Below are positions 1 through 6,364 of a stretch of 9,649 bases of DNA, in pieces. The DNA comes from Natrialbaceae archaeon (GTDB taxonomy: Archaea > Halobacteriota > Halobacteria > Halobacteriales > Natrialbaceae), in assembly GCA_003552325.1 (NCBI GenBank), contig PUKM01000161.1, positions 1-9,649 of the forward strand, read 5' to 3'. Position 1 is the first letter of the stretch. The number at the start of each line of letters is the position of its first letter. Position numbers and translations under genes: made by a program. The notes under the pieces are model-generated. The model was not told where the DNA came from and did not search any database. It saw nothing but the letters and a program-made list of their open reading frames with translations.

Positions 1-483
1 CCGACCGAGACCGACGAAGACGCGAGACGCCACGACGCGGTGTTACGTGCGCTCATGTTCGAGGGCGACGGCCGAACGGTCGTGCCGATGCGCTTCGGAA
101 TGGTCTTCGACAGTGAGCGAGCACTGAAGAACGTCCTCCGTGGTGGCCGCGGGGCGTTCCGACGAGCGCTCAACGGTGTCGAAGACCAGATCGAACTCGG
201 TGTCAGTCTCGTTCGACCACCCGAAACGTCGATCCAGTCGGGACCGCTCGAGGAAACGGTCTCGGCTGAACTCGATCCACTGGCGACGGACTACGTCGAA
301 AACGACCGCTATAGCGACCGTCTCTTGCTCAACCGGTCGTATCTCGTCCCTCGAGCGGAGCAAGAACAGTTCGACGAGGCGGTAGCCGCCGTAGCCGACA
401 CCACAGACGAGGTGCTGGTTCGCTACACCGGCCCATACGCGCCATACTCTTTCGTCGACATCCAGGTGGGGGCATCACGATGA
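1..483 (+). CDS. gvpF: Gas vesicle protein GvpF, 5' truncated by window edge
   Basis: GvpF belongs to the GvpF/GvpL family, accessory proteins needed early in gas vesicle assembly; GvpF is known to contact the shell protein GvpA. The reading frame is open from base 1, giving 160 residues; full haloarchaeal GvpF is about 210, so roughly the first 50 residues and the start codon lie upstream. Family landmarks are the block RTVVPMRFGMVF (about residues 25-36 of the visible part), a helical stretch rich in Arg and Leu after it, NRSYLV about two thirds in, and the C-terminal TGPYAPYSFVDI signature. The internal GTG at 40 is not a credible start because homology continues before it. The stop TGA (481-483) overlaps the gvpG ATG (480-482). 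The closest paralogue in the window is gvpL, which shares the TGP-xx-P-x-SF ending. Identity is very secure; only the start is unknown. Confidence 0.96.
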   Translation, partial: PTETDEDARRHDAVLRALMFEGDGRTVVPMRFGMVFDSERALKNVLRGGRGAFRRALNGVEDQIELGVSLVRPPETSIQSGPLEETVSAELDPLATDYVENDRYSDRLLLNRSYLVPRAEQEQFDEAVAAVADTTDEVLVRYTGPYAPYSFVDIQVGASR

Positions 484-758
484 GCCGTCCCGCCCCTATC
501 GCGGCGATCATCGTCGACGATCTGTTGATTCGGCCCTTCGTTGGCTTAGTCGAAACGCTGCACACGCTCGCCCTCAACGAACTGTACGACCTCGAAGAAC
601 TCCAGAACGAACGAAAGGAACTCCGCCTTCGGTACGAACTCGGCGAACTCACAGAGGAGGAATACCAGTCTCAGCGTGAGGCACTCGATGCGGACATCGA
701 ACTCGCTCGAGAGGTGCACGAGGAACTCTCGAGTGGTCGCGTGGAGGTGAAAACGTGA
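480..758 (+). CDS. gvpG: Gas vesicle protein GvpG
   Basis: Small accessory protein of gas vesicle formation, conserved in the gvpFGHIJKLM block. The 92-residue product has the family N-terminal block DDLLIRPFVGLVETLHTLA (13-31), then ELYDLEELQNERKELRLRYELGELTEEEY, followed by a charged helix probably forming a coiled coil (about 37-84). Halobacterium GvpG is about 83 residues; this one has about eight extra residues before the conserved IIVDDLL segment. The ATG at 480 is kept because it overlaps the gvpF stop (ATGA) and an AGGTGG Shine-Dalgarno-like run lies just upstream at 464-469. The stop overlaps the GTG of gvpH. The exact biochemical role is not known; in the family it acts with GvpF and GvpL in a complex during vesicle nucleation. 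Confidence 0.95.
   Translation: MSRPAPIAAIIVDDLLIRPFVGLVETLHTLALNELYDLEELQNERKELRLRYELGELTEEEYQSQREALDADIELAREVHEELSSGRVEVKT
743..750 (+). promoter_or_regulatory. Strong Shine-Dalgarno site for gvpH
   Basis: GGAGGTGA is a perfect eight-base complement of the haloarchaeal 16S rRNA 3' end. It lies seven bases (counted from GGAGG) before the GTG at 755, inside the last codons of gvpG. It supports GTG 755 as the gvpH start and independent ribosome loading in addition to coupling through the GTGA overlap. Confidence 0.75.
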
Positions 759-1273
759 CTCGAGAACCCGGTTCGGATGGCCCAGAGCGTGATCCCGATG
801 AGGACCCGGAACGAGACCACTCCCCGGGTGGTGAGATGCTCGGGCGTCTCTTCGATTTACTCGAGGCACTCGAAGCACGTGGGGCGTCGACCGATACCTC
901 GGTGCGTGACTCTCCAGGGAGGCGACCAGCTGGCACACCCCACTCACGCAAGGTGGATTTCGACGTACAGATCGGGTCGCTTTCGGATATGACTAGTCCT
1001 TCATCTCGCTCTCAGTCTCGCTCTTCACCGCCCAATACCGCGGTTACGACCCACCGAACTGACGACGCGCTCGAGGTCGTTGTGGACGTTGCAGGGAGGG
1101 ATCCTGCGGATATCCGGGTGGGGCTCGAGGCGCAAGAACTGATCGTAGCCGTTGAGGACCGTGTTCTCGCCAGCATCGACGTTCCCTGGTCCGAAACGAA
1201 GGAAACAGCAATGATCAACAACGATATTCTCACCGTATCTGTCGAGCCGACAGATGCAGAGGTGGTATCATGA
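755..1273 (+). CDS. gvpH: Gas vesicle protein GvpH, HSP20-like
   Basis: GvpH is a haloarchaea-specific accessory protein with a small-heat-shock-like fold, thought to act as a chaperone and to pair with GvpI. The 172 residues show an acidic Pro-rich N-terminus (1-27), a short amphipathic helix EMLGRLFDLLEALEA (27-41), the GvpH-typical VDFDVQIGSLSDM (67-79), a Ser/Arg-rich linker (80-92), and an alpha-crystallin-like beta domain (about 96-166: DALEVVVDVAG, then AMINNDILTVSVEP). In the domain's signature A-x-x-x-N-G-x-L the glycine is replaced by Asp (N-N-D-I-L), and no C-terminal I-x-I motif is present, so it may not oligomerise like ordinary HSP20. GTG start at 755 is supported by a perfect Shine-Dalgarno. 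The TGA overlaps the gvpI ATG. Confidence 0.9.
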   Translation: MTREPGSDGPERDPDEDPERDHSPGGEMLGRLFDLLEALEARGASTDTSVRDSPGRRPAGTPHSRKVDFDVQIGSLSDMTSPSSRSQSRSSPPNTAVTTHRTDDALEVVVDVAGRDPADIRVGLEAQELIVAVEDRVLASIDVPWSETKETAMINNDILTVSVEPTDAEVVS

Positions 1274-2112
1274 CCCCATCCCTTGCGGCGGATGGTGGAA
1301 GCACCGACCTCGGTAAGACGGTCGAACGTGGGGAGGCGGCCCTCGAAGGAGTCTCCAACCATCTCGAAGGTGTCGACAGCCTCGATGCGCTCGATGCCGA
1401 GACGTGTGACGCGGTTGAAACCGATCTGGAGACTCTTCGGACCGTTGCAGAGGAACTCGGTGATGTGTTCGAGACCGTCGACCTCTCGGAACTCCAATCT
1501 GCGGTCGACGGCGACGACGTGTTCGAGGCGGTCGAAGACGAGGAGGTCCTTTCGTCGCTCTCCGAGGGCGACATCGGGGGCGCTGTCGACGTGACCGCCC
1601 TCTTCGACGCCGTCGACCTCATCGAGGCGTGGAACGCGAGTGAACTCGTCGACCTGGTCGAATCGGGTCGCGAACTCGCCGATGCGACGGACGCCATCGG
1701 CGGGGACGATGACGATAGCGGACTGGGCATGGACCTCGAGTTCGACGGCGAAGACGCTCTCGAGGGACTGGACGCTGATCCACTCGAGAATCCCGAGTAC
1801 GTTCAGGTCGCAATCCAACAGGGAGCGATCGACGCGATCGACGCCGTCCGAAGCGCGTTGCTCGAGGCCCACGAGACGTTCGAAAACGTCTATGAGTGGA
1901 ATCGTGAACGGATGCGTCGGACCGACCGTGGAACGAACTCTCGAAATCCGACGGCTGCGTCGACAATGCCCGTCGACCGTGCTGACCTCGGCAGCGACGG
2001 CCTGTATTCGACCGTCCCGACATCGGTACGCCACTCGACGGCTCCGGCGCGTCGGCGGATTTACGGCCGTCGGTTCAAAATCGAGCGTGAGCGACAGCGG
2101 GGTGAGCGCTAA
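1270..2112 (+). CDS. gvpI: GvpI, unusually long, with acidic repeat-containing N-terminus
   Basis: This gene occupies the gvpI slot between gvpH and gvpJ. GvpI is a hydrophilic haloarchaea-specific accessory protein, basic in Halobacterium and about 140 residues there; this product has 280. The C-terminal part (about 211-280) is strongly basic, ending in an Arg-rich segment RRRIYGRRFKIERERQRGER, which fits GvpI. The first roughly 210 residues are very acidic and contain a loose repeat: VFETVDLSELQSAVD (66-80), VFEAVEDEEVLSSLS (84-98), LFDAVDLIEAWNASELVDL (111-129). It also has a DDDD patch (146-149) and a helix with EWNRERMRR at 209-217. Repeats of this DL-rich style occur in uncharacterised haloarchaeal proteins, so it may be a fusion. 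ATG 1270 is supported by AGAGGTGG at 1258-1265. Assignment to GvpI rests mainly on position and the basic tail. Confidence 0.78.
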   Translation: MTPSLAADGGSTDLGKTVERGEAALEGVSNHLEGVDSLDALDAETCDAVETDLETLRTVAEELGDVFETVDLSELQSAVDGDDVFEAVEDEEVLSSLSEGDIGGAVDVTALFDAVDLIEAWNASELVDLVESGRELADATDAIGGDDDDSGLGMDLEFDGEDALEGLDADPLENPEYVQVAIQQGAIDAIDAVRSALLEAHETFENVYEWNRERMRRTDRGTNSRNPTAASTMPVDRADLGSDGLYSTVPTSVRHSTAPARRRIYGRRFKIERERQRGER

Positions 2113-2609
2113 TGGTCGATGCTGTCCAGCCAAGTCGCCAACAGTCTGACCTCGCTGACGTCCTGGAGATGCTCCTGGACAAAGGAATCGTGATCAACGC
2201 CGACATTGCGGTCTCCATCGGTGACACACAGCTGCTTGGGATTCAGGTCCGCGCAGCGATCGCGTCGTTCGAAACGGCAGCGAAGTATGGCCTCGAGTTC
2301 CCAGAGGGGACGAATATGCGACGCGTGGCGGAGGCAGTTGGCGATCCGGAACTGGCGGAGATGGAGCGATCAGCCCCTCCTATCGCCCCGGTCCACGGTG
2401 TCAACGTCACCGGGAAGGAGCGGCCAGCAGCCACCGTTGAACAGCCCGAAACTGGCACGGATGACGGTAACTCGAGTGGTGACGGCAGTGACGATGGCAG
2501 TGCGGAGGCGGATACAGCGTCCGACGCCGACTCGTCCTCGAGCACCGGTGCCGACGAGGAGGCAAGTGACAACGAGTCAGATGGGGACGAGTCAGGTGAG
2601 GACCAATGA
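2112..2609 (+). CDS. gvpJ: Gas vesicle protein GvpJ (GvpA-like minor protein)
   Basis: GvpJ is a paralogue of the major shell protein GvpA and a minor component or nucleator of the gas vesicle. Residues about 10-72 hold the GvpA-like domain: DLADVLEMLLDKGIVINADIAVSIGD, LLGIQVRAAIASFETA, then YGLEFPEGTNM, all typical of GvpJ rather than GvpM. After residue 110 the protein becomes a low-complexity acidic Ser/Asp/Glu/Gly tail to residue 165. Halobacterium GvpJ is 114 residues, so the extra length is this tail, which is probably disordered and of the kind seen in salt-in organisms. The start ATG shares one base with the gvpI stop (TAATG), and GGGGTGA at 2099-2105 serves as its Shine-Dalgarno. Its TGA overlaps the ATG of gvpK. 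Confidence 0.95.
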   Translation: MVDAVQPSRQQSDLADVLEMLLDKGIVINADIAVSIGDTQLLGIQVRAAIASFETAAKYGLEFPEGTNMRRVAEAVGDPELAEMERSAPPIAPVHGVNVTGKERPAATVEQPETGTDDGNSSGDGSDDGSAEADTASDADSSSSTGADEEASDNESDGDESGEDQ

Positions 2610-2956
2610 CACGTATCGACGTCGGCGACGGCGAAAACACGAGACAGGGGCTTTTGACCCTCGTCATCACCGTCGTCGAACTCCTCCTCGAGGCGATGCA
2701 ACGCGAAGCCGTCCGCCGAATGGAGTCACCCGATCTCTCTCCGGAGGAAGTCGACCGACTTGGTCGGCAACTCGCTGCTATCGAAGCCGAAATCGAGCAA
2801 CTCAAAACCGACGAGGGTATCGAAGAAGGCGTCGACGATCTACGGATGGAACTCGACGGCCTCGTCGAGGATGCCATCGCCAGACTCGATGTCGATGCCG
2901 AATCGCTCGAGCACCCCGGCCAGGCCGTCATCGGCGGTGATGATGATGGCTCCTGA
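2606..2956 (+). CDS. gvpK: Gas vesicle protein GvpK
   Basis: Accessory protein of gas vesicle assembly in the GvpK family, 116 residues and close to the usual haloarchaeal length. Landmarks are NTRQGLLTLVITVVELLLEAMQREAVRRMES split across residues 11-41 (a hydrophobic helix followed by a basic one), LSPEEVDRLGRQLAAIEAEIEQLK (44-67, probable coiled coil), and DDLRMELDGLVEDAI (77-91). The C-terminus is acidic and diverged. ATG 2606 overlaps the gvpJ TGA and has AGGTGAGGA at 2594-2602 upstream. The 3' end (2946-2956) overlaps the start of gvpL in another frame. Its molecular role is not established, although it is needed for vesicle formation in the systems studied. Confidence 0.95.
   Translation: MTRIDVGDGENTRQGLLTLVITVVELLLEAMQREAVRRMESPDLSPEEVDRLGRQLAAIEAEIEQLKTDEGIEEGVDDLRMELDGLVEDAIARLDVDAESLEHPGQAVIGGDDDGS
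2933..2941 (+). promoter_or_regulatory. Shine-Dalgarno deciding the gvpL start
   Basis: GGCGGTGAT matches the anti-Shine-Dalgarno at eight of nine bases. GTG 2937 and three ATGs in a row (2940, 2943, 2946) are possible gvpL starts. Only the last is spaced normally (eight bases after GGCGG), and the first codons of the others lie within or right against the site. I therefore place the gvpL start at 2946. Confidence 0.55.
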
Positions 2957-3839
2957 GCAGCATCAACCGCCGAGTCTCGAACACGGACGGTACGTGTATT
3001 GCGTGGTGGATGCGAGTGGTCGCGACCTGGCTGCCAGTACGCCCACACTCGACGTGACCGGGCTCGAAGACGAACCTGTTCGTTTGATGCCGATCGAATC
3101 TGACGCGAGGAACGAAAGCAGAGAGAGTTCGGAACCCACGCCGGCAGCCGTCGTCCACGACTGTACTGACGTCTACGATACCGACGACATGCGCCAAATC
3201 AAGCGCTGGGTGGTCAATCATCAGCGGGTTATTGACGCTGCAGGCGACCAGTTCGGCACCCCACTCCCCTTTCAATTTCACACAATCTTGCGGGGGACTG
3301 ACGACGCTGTCCGTCACTGGCTCCGCGAGCAACAGCAGTTACTGATCGACGCACTCGAGTCCATCGCCGGGCGGTGGGAATACCGAATCGACGTGATCGA
3401 GCGGGAACCACCCTCCCGTGAAACGCTCCTCGCTCGAGACCCCGAACTCGCTGCCCTCCAGTCCCAAGCAGCGGAGGCCTCCGAGGGCCGGGCCTTCCTG
3501 CTCGAAAAACAGGTCGAACAGGGCTGTAAACGATTGCGGAAATCTCGCCATACGGCGGTCAGAGACGAACTGCAGTCGACACTCGCGGACCATGCAGATG
3601 CGGTTCACGAGTTAGAACGGCGCCCGGGGGTCGACCTGGGCGGGGTCTTCGAAACCGATGAGATGAGTGACGGTGACTCTATCTGTCGCTTTTCGGTGCT
3701 TGCAGACGACGACGCAGCGTCCACGATAGGCACCGCCCTCGACGAAGTCGCGGCCAAACCCGGCCTCGAGGTCCGGTTTACAGGTCCCTGGCCACCGTTC
3801 TCGTTCGCACCGACGTTCGACGAGGAGGGACCAGCATGA
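2946..3839 (+). CDS. gvpL: Gas vesicle protein GvpL
   Basis: GvpL is a GvpF/GvpL-family accessory protein; in Halobacterium it interacts with most other accessory Gvps and is regarded as an assembly platform. The 297-residue product (Halobacterium about 281) begins with a short tail, then GRYVYCVV (14-21), the conserved block IKRWVVNHQRVIDAAGDQFG (85-104) followed by TPLPFQFHTILRG, a helical and coiled-coil middle (about 120-225, including REQQQLLIDALESIAGRWEYR), and the C-terminal FTGPWPPFSFAP (278-289), the same signature that closes GvpF. The frame stays open far upstream inside gvpK, but those codons encode no family sequence, so ATG 2946 is chosen. The overlap with gvpK is 11 bases, and the stop overlaps the ATG of gvpM. 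Confidence 0.94.
   Translation: MAPEQHQPPSLEHGRYVYCVVDASGRDLAASTPTLDVTGLEDEPVRLMPIESDARNESRESSEPTPAAVVHDCTDVYDTDDMRQIKRWVVNHQRVIDAAGDQFGTPLPFQFHTILRGTDDAVRHWLREQQQLLIDALESIAGRWEYRIDVIEREPPSRETLLARDPELAALQSQAAEASEGRAFLLEKQVEQGCKRLRKSRHTAVRDELQSTLADHADAVHELERRPGVDLGGVFETDEMSDGDSICRFSVLADDDAASTIGTALDEVAAKPGLEVRFTGPWPPFSFAPTFDEEGPA
3822..3828 (+). promoter_or_regulatory. Shine-Dalgarno for gvpM
   Basis: GAGGAGG lies seven bases before ATG 3836, within the last codons of gvpL. It fixes the gvpM start together with the ATGA overlap at 3836-3839. Confidence 0.7.
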
Positions 3840-4105
3840 AACCGACTCGATCCGATGACGCCATCGTCGACGTCCTCGACGTACTCCTGCGTGACGGCGC
3901 GGTGATCCGTGCGGACGTGATTATCTCCGTCGCCGACATTCCATTGATCGGTCTCACGCTCTCGGCAGCGATCGCTGGCATGGACACCATGACCGAGTAC
4001 GGGCTCTTCGAACAGTGGGATATGGACCGACGGGCACGCGCCGTGGAGCGACGCCGTCACTATCCCGAACGGACGGTGGCTACTCGAGGCGGGCGAACTG
4101 ATTGA
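3836..4105 (+). CDS. gvpM: Gas vesicle protein GvpM (GvpA-like), last gene of the operon
   Basis: GvpM is, like GvpJ, a GvpA paralogue present in small amounts and required for vesicle formation. The 89 residues hold the GvpA-like core (about 8-60): AIVDVLDVLLRDGAVIRADVII, SVADIPLIGLTLSAAIAGMDTM, then TEYGLFEQWD, diagnostic for GvpM. The tail 63-89 is basic (RRARAVERRR), unlike the acidic tail of GvpJ. Length is close to the Halobacterium 84. The last 26 bases (4080-4105), covering eight codons and the stop, overlap the 3' end of the oppositely oriented HAD gene, so no separate terminator fits between the two genes. Confidence 0.95.
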   Translation: MKPTRSDDAIVDVLDVLLRDGAVIRADVIISVADIPLIGLTLSAAIAGMDTMTEYGLFEQWDMDRRARAVERRRHYPERTVATRGGRTD

Positions 4106-5336
4106 GGGCGTAGACCGTTCGCAACACGTCGACGCTCTTTCCGCGGTCGAACACCAGTTCGTCGGATCTGATCACGTGATCGAGGGTGTCTCGAGAGGCG
4201 TGCTCGGGGGCGGCCGCGATGCCAGCATCGTTCTGTCGGGCCCACTCCATCACCCGGAGGTCACTCTTTGAGTCACCCATGACGAGCGCGAACGGTTCCT
4301 CGACGCCGAGTACGCCGAGGGCGCGTTCGACGCCGGCGACCTTGTTGAGTTCGAGGCTCCCGATTTCGGCCGCATCGGCTTCGTAGTAGGCGACGTCGAT
4401 CCGCTCGAGGATCGAGGTGAGTTCGTCGGGGACGTCCTCGAGCGACCGATCGGGATAGGAGCCACGTTGCTCGAGGACGCTCCGTATCTCGGGGTCCTCG
4501 GACGCGTAAAACGCCCGTGTGGCTTCGACGACCGTAGATTCGTCCATAGCGGGGCCCACATCGAGCGCGCCACCAACGGCTCGAGCGAGAACGTCGATCA
4601 TGTAGACGAGTGCCTGATCGATGATCGAGCGGGCTTCACTCGAGGCGGTCTCGTAATTCGGCTTCATCGTAACGTTGAACTCGTTTCCCTGGAGGTGACA
4701 GCCCCGCCGGAGGGGTTCCGGTGCCTCGGGCAAGAGGGTTGCCCGGAGTGTGTCGAAAATGTCACGAATTTCGTCATCGAGATCCTCGTACAGGAGTTGT
4801 TTCGTGTCAGCACCGTGACCAGGGGTGAACACCCCGTTCCCGGCCTCGTAGACGATCGAGAGCGACCCTGAGTGGACGATTTCGCTCCCCAGCCCCTGTA
4901 TTGCAAACCCCTTGACGTTTTCTAGGGTCTGGCCGGTACAGATGACGATCGGCACACCAGCGTCGTGGAACTCCGTCAACACGTGTAAGGTCTCTCGGGG
5001 AATTTCGTTGTCGGTCCCACCGGCTGATCGAAGGGTTTCGTCGACGTCGAGCACCAACACGTTCACCGGACGTTCGTATTTGGTCTCGAGATCGAGCGCG
5101 GTGAAGGCCTGATCGCGTGTCGTTCGTGAGGCGACCTCGGCGAACGTCTCACCAGCAGCAAACGTCGACCGGATCTCGTCTTTCCGTTCCTCGAGTTCAT
5201 CACTGGCGTCTTGCCAGTGCTTGAGGGCGACCCTGGAATCGACAGGCGGGAAGAGGTCGACGAACTCTTGGTACTCTCGGAGTGTCTTCGTGTCGAACTC
5301 ATCGTAAAGCTGGTAGACGAGATCGTAGCGTTGCAT
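4080..5336 (-). CDS. HAD-superfamily hydrolase, class IIB-like phosphatase
   Basis: Probable Mg-dependent cytosolic phosphatase with unknown substrate. All four HAD motifs are visible in the 418-residue product: I, LVLDVDETLR with Asp97 (nucleophile) and Asp99; II, VICTGQ with Thr134; III, Lys332 in ELNKVAGVERAL; IV, MGDSKSDL with Asp355 and Asp359. The roughly 195 residues between motifs II and III form a large C2-type cap, as in Cof, sucrose-phosphate phosphatase and archaeal phosphoglycolate phosphatase relatives. About 90 residues precede motif I, an extension not found in compact members; it is helical and charged. ATG 5336 is chosen because GATTAAC sits about 28 bases upstream and the sequence further 5' is the end of the acetyltransferase gene. 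It is convergent with gvpM and overlaps it by 26 bases; I see no sequence reason to link it to gas vesicles. Confidence 0.88.
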   Translation of the reverse strand: MQRYDLVYQLYDEFDTKTLREYQEFVDLFPPVDSRVALKHWQDASDELEERKDEIRSTFAAGETFAEVASRTTRDQAFTALDLETKYERPVNVLVLDVDETLRSAGGTDNEIPRETLHVLTEFHDAGVPIVICTGQTLENVKGFAIQGLGSEIVHSGSLSIVYEAGNGVFTPGHGADTKQLLYEDLDDEIRDIFDTLRATLLPEAPEPLRRGCHLQGNEFNVTMKPNYETASSEARSIIDQALVYMIDVLARAVGGALDVGPAMDESTVVEATRAFYASEDPEIRSVLEQRGSYPDRSLEDVPDELTSILERIDVAYYEADAAEIGSLELNKVAGVERALGVLGVEEPFALVMGDSKSDLRVMEWARQNDAGIAAAPEHASRDTLDHVIRSDELVFDRGKSVDVLRTVYALNQFARLE

Positions 5337-5360
5337 GTCACGGCCTGTGTTGGGCAGGGG

Positions 5361-5367
5361 GTTAATC
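5361..5367 (-). promoter_or_regulatory. TATA-like box for the HAD gene
   Basis: GATTAAC on the minus strand is centred about 28 bases before ATG 5336 in the 61-base gap after the acetyltransferase gene. No Shine-Dalgarno precedes the ATG, which fits a leaderless transcript starting at or next to it. Confidence 0.4.
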
Positions 5368-5397
5368 GTTTCTTGTCCACCCACTCCGCAGGCCCCC

Positions 5398-5994
5398 TCA
5401 GGACAGTCGAATCGCCATCTCCTGTTCGAAACTCTCGGCGCCACAGAGTTCGAACCCGACCCGTTCGTACAGCGCAATCGCCGGCCCGTTCCACCGTTCG
5501 ACAGTCAACCAGACGTGATCGACGCCGAGGTGGCATGCGTGACCCAGGAGATGCTCGAGTAACTGTGTCCCAATTCCGCCTCGCTGGTATTCCTGGAGGA
5601 CGAAAATCGCGAGTTCCCACTCAACGTCGTCGTACGACTCGAGCGAACTCGGATCGTCGGTGTCGGGAACGAGCGTCGCGTGGCCGATCGCGACCCCGTC
5701 GTGGGCGGCGATCACGTTAATACCGTTCTCGAGGAGTGGACCGAGCCAGTTTCTAATTCGCGATTCGTTAGATGGAGGAATGCCCTGGGCTCGATCAGCC
5801 GGGTCGAACTGGACGTACATCTCGGTCAGGGCCTCGAGCGGAAGATCCGTGATGTCTGTCTCTTCTGGTCTCTCGTGTTGGTCGACGGCGACCAGTTCGA
5901 TTTGTCGGCCCTCCGGGTCAGTGTACGTTGCTGGCGGCGCTGGAAACGGCCCAGCGCGCTCGTCCGGATAGGTTCTGGAATGTGGTTCACGCAT
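5398..5994 (-). CDS. GNAT-family N-acetyltransferase
   Basis: Acetyl-CoA-dependent N-acetyltransferase; acceptor unknown. The 198 residues contain an N-terminal segment of about 30 residues of no clear fold, then the GNAT domain: NVIAAHDGVAIGHATLVPD (93-111, beta strands 2-3), ELAIFVLQEYQRGGIGTQLLEHLL split across 127-150 with the acetyl-CoA pyrophosphate loop Q137-R-G-G-I-G142, and the C-terminal motif WNGPAIALYERVGFELCG (168-185) typical of the family. The ATG follows the UspA-like stop after one base (TAG T ATG), so the two are almost surely cotranscribed and coupled. No clear Shine-Dalgarno is present. Substrates could be small metabolites or protein N-termini; the sequence does not tell. 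Confidence 0.88.
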   Translation of the reverse strand: MREPHSRTYPDERAGPFPAPPATYTDPEGRQIELVAVDQHERPEETDITDLPLEALTEMYVQFDPADRAQGIPPSNESRIRNWLGPLLENGINVIAAHDGVAIGHATLVPDTDDPSSLESYDDVEWELAIFVLQEYQRGGIGTQLLEHLLGHACHLGVDHVWLTVERWNGPAIALYERVGFELCGAESFEQEMAIRLS

Positions 5995-5995
5995 A

Positions 5996-6364
5996 CTATC
6001 TAACCAGTTTGACCGTCATCGTCGCGTTTAGGAGCACGAACTCGGTGACCGGGCCCAGCCGAACCTTCCCCATCGGACTCCGCGTTCCACCGCCGATTAC
6101 GAGTTGATCGACGTCCTCAGCTTCGGCCAGTGAGACGAGCTCGCTGCCAGGGTCGCCCTCGAGGACGTGGATGTCGGCCTCGATACCAGCATCCTCGAGA
6201 GCCGTCGTTGCCAGGTCGACGACTTCGTCGGTCGAGCGTGCTGCCTCGGGTTTTTCGACGACACCGATCACTAACTCGTCACCCGCTTCCTCGGCCCGCT
6301 CGAGCGTGGTTTCGAGTGTCTTTACCGACTCGTCACTTCCCTCGAGTCCCAACAGGACGTGCAT
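5996..6364 (-). CDS. Universal stress protein (UspA-like)
   Basis: Small single-domain UspA fold protein of 122 residues, slightly shorter than the usual 140 or so. The first strand MHVLLGLEGSDES starts at the initiator Met, with no N-terminal extension. The end has the Usp nucleotide-loop region QLVIGGGTRSPMGKVRLGP followed by VTEFVLLNATMTVKLVR. Compared with the ATP-binding pattern G-x2-G-x9-G-S/T, the second glycine position is Thr94 and the closing Ser/Thr is Pro105, so nucleotide binding may be weakened or absent. It heads a two-gene unit with the GNAT gene (one-base gap). A Shine-Dalgarno-like AAGGAGGT directly touches the ATG, which is too close for normal use; a TATA-like GGTTTTCC lies about 27 bases upstream, suggesting leaderless expression. 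Confidence 0.88.
   Translation of the reverse strand: MHVLLGLEGSDESVKTLETTLERAEEAGDELVIGVVEKPEAARSTDEVVDLATTALEDAGIEADIHVLEGDPGSELVSLAEAEDVDQLVIGGGTRSPMGKVRLGPVTEFVLLNATMTVKLVR

Noticed and set aside
1012..2133. 373-codon minus-strand open frame antisense to gvpH and gvpI
   Set aside because: It mirrors two well-supported genes; such long antisense frames are common in GC-rich haloarchaeal DNA, and its translation shows no recognisable family.
2760..2945. Upstream extension of the gvpL frame within gvpK
   Set aside because: It encodes Ser/Lys/Pro-rich sequence without GvpL similarity and overlaps gvpK; the SD and the family N-terminus place the start at 2946.
2938..2948. Short GAT/ATG triplet repeat at the gvpK-gvpL junction
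   Set aside because: Too short to be a slippage-prone repeat; explained by Asp codons of gvpK and Met codons of gvpL.
5337..5477. Upstream extension of the HAD gene frame into the acetyltransferase gene
   Set aside because: It overlaps the GNAT C-terminal motif in another frame and has no HAD-like content; a promoter-like box precedes ATG 5336.
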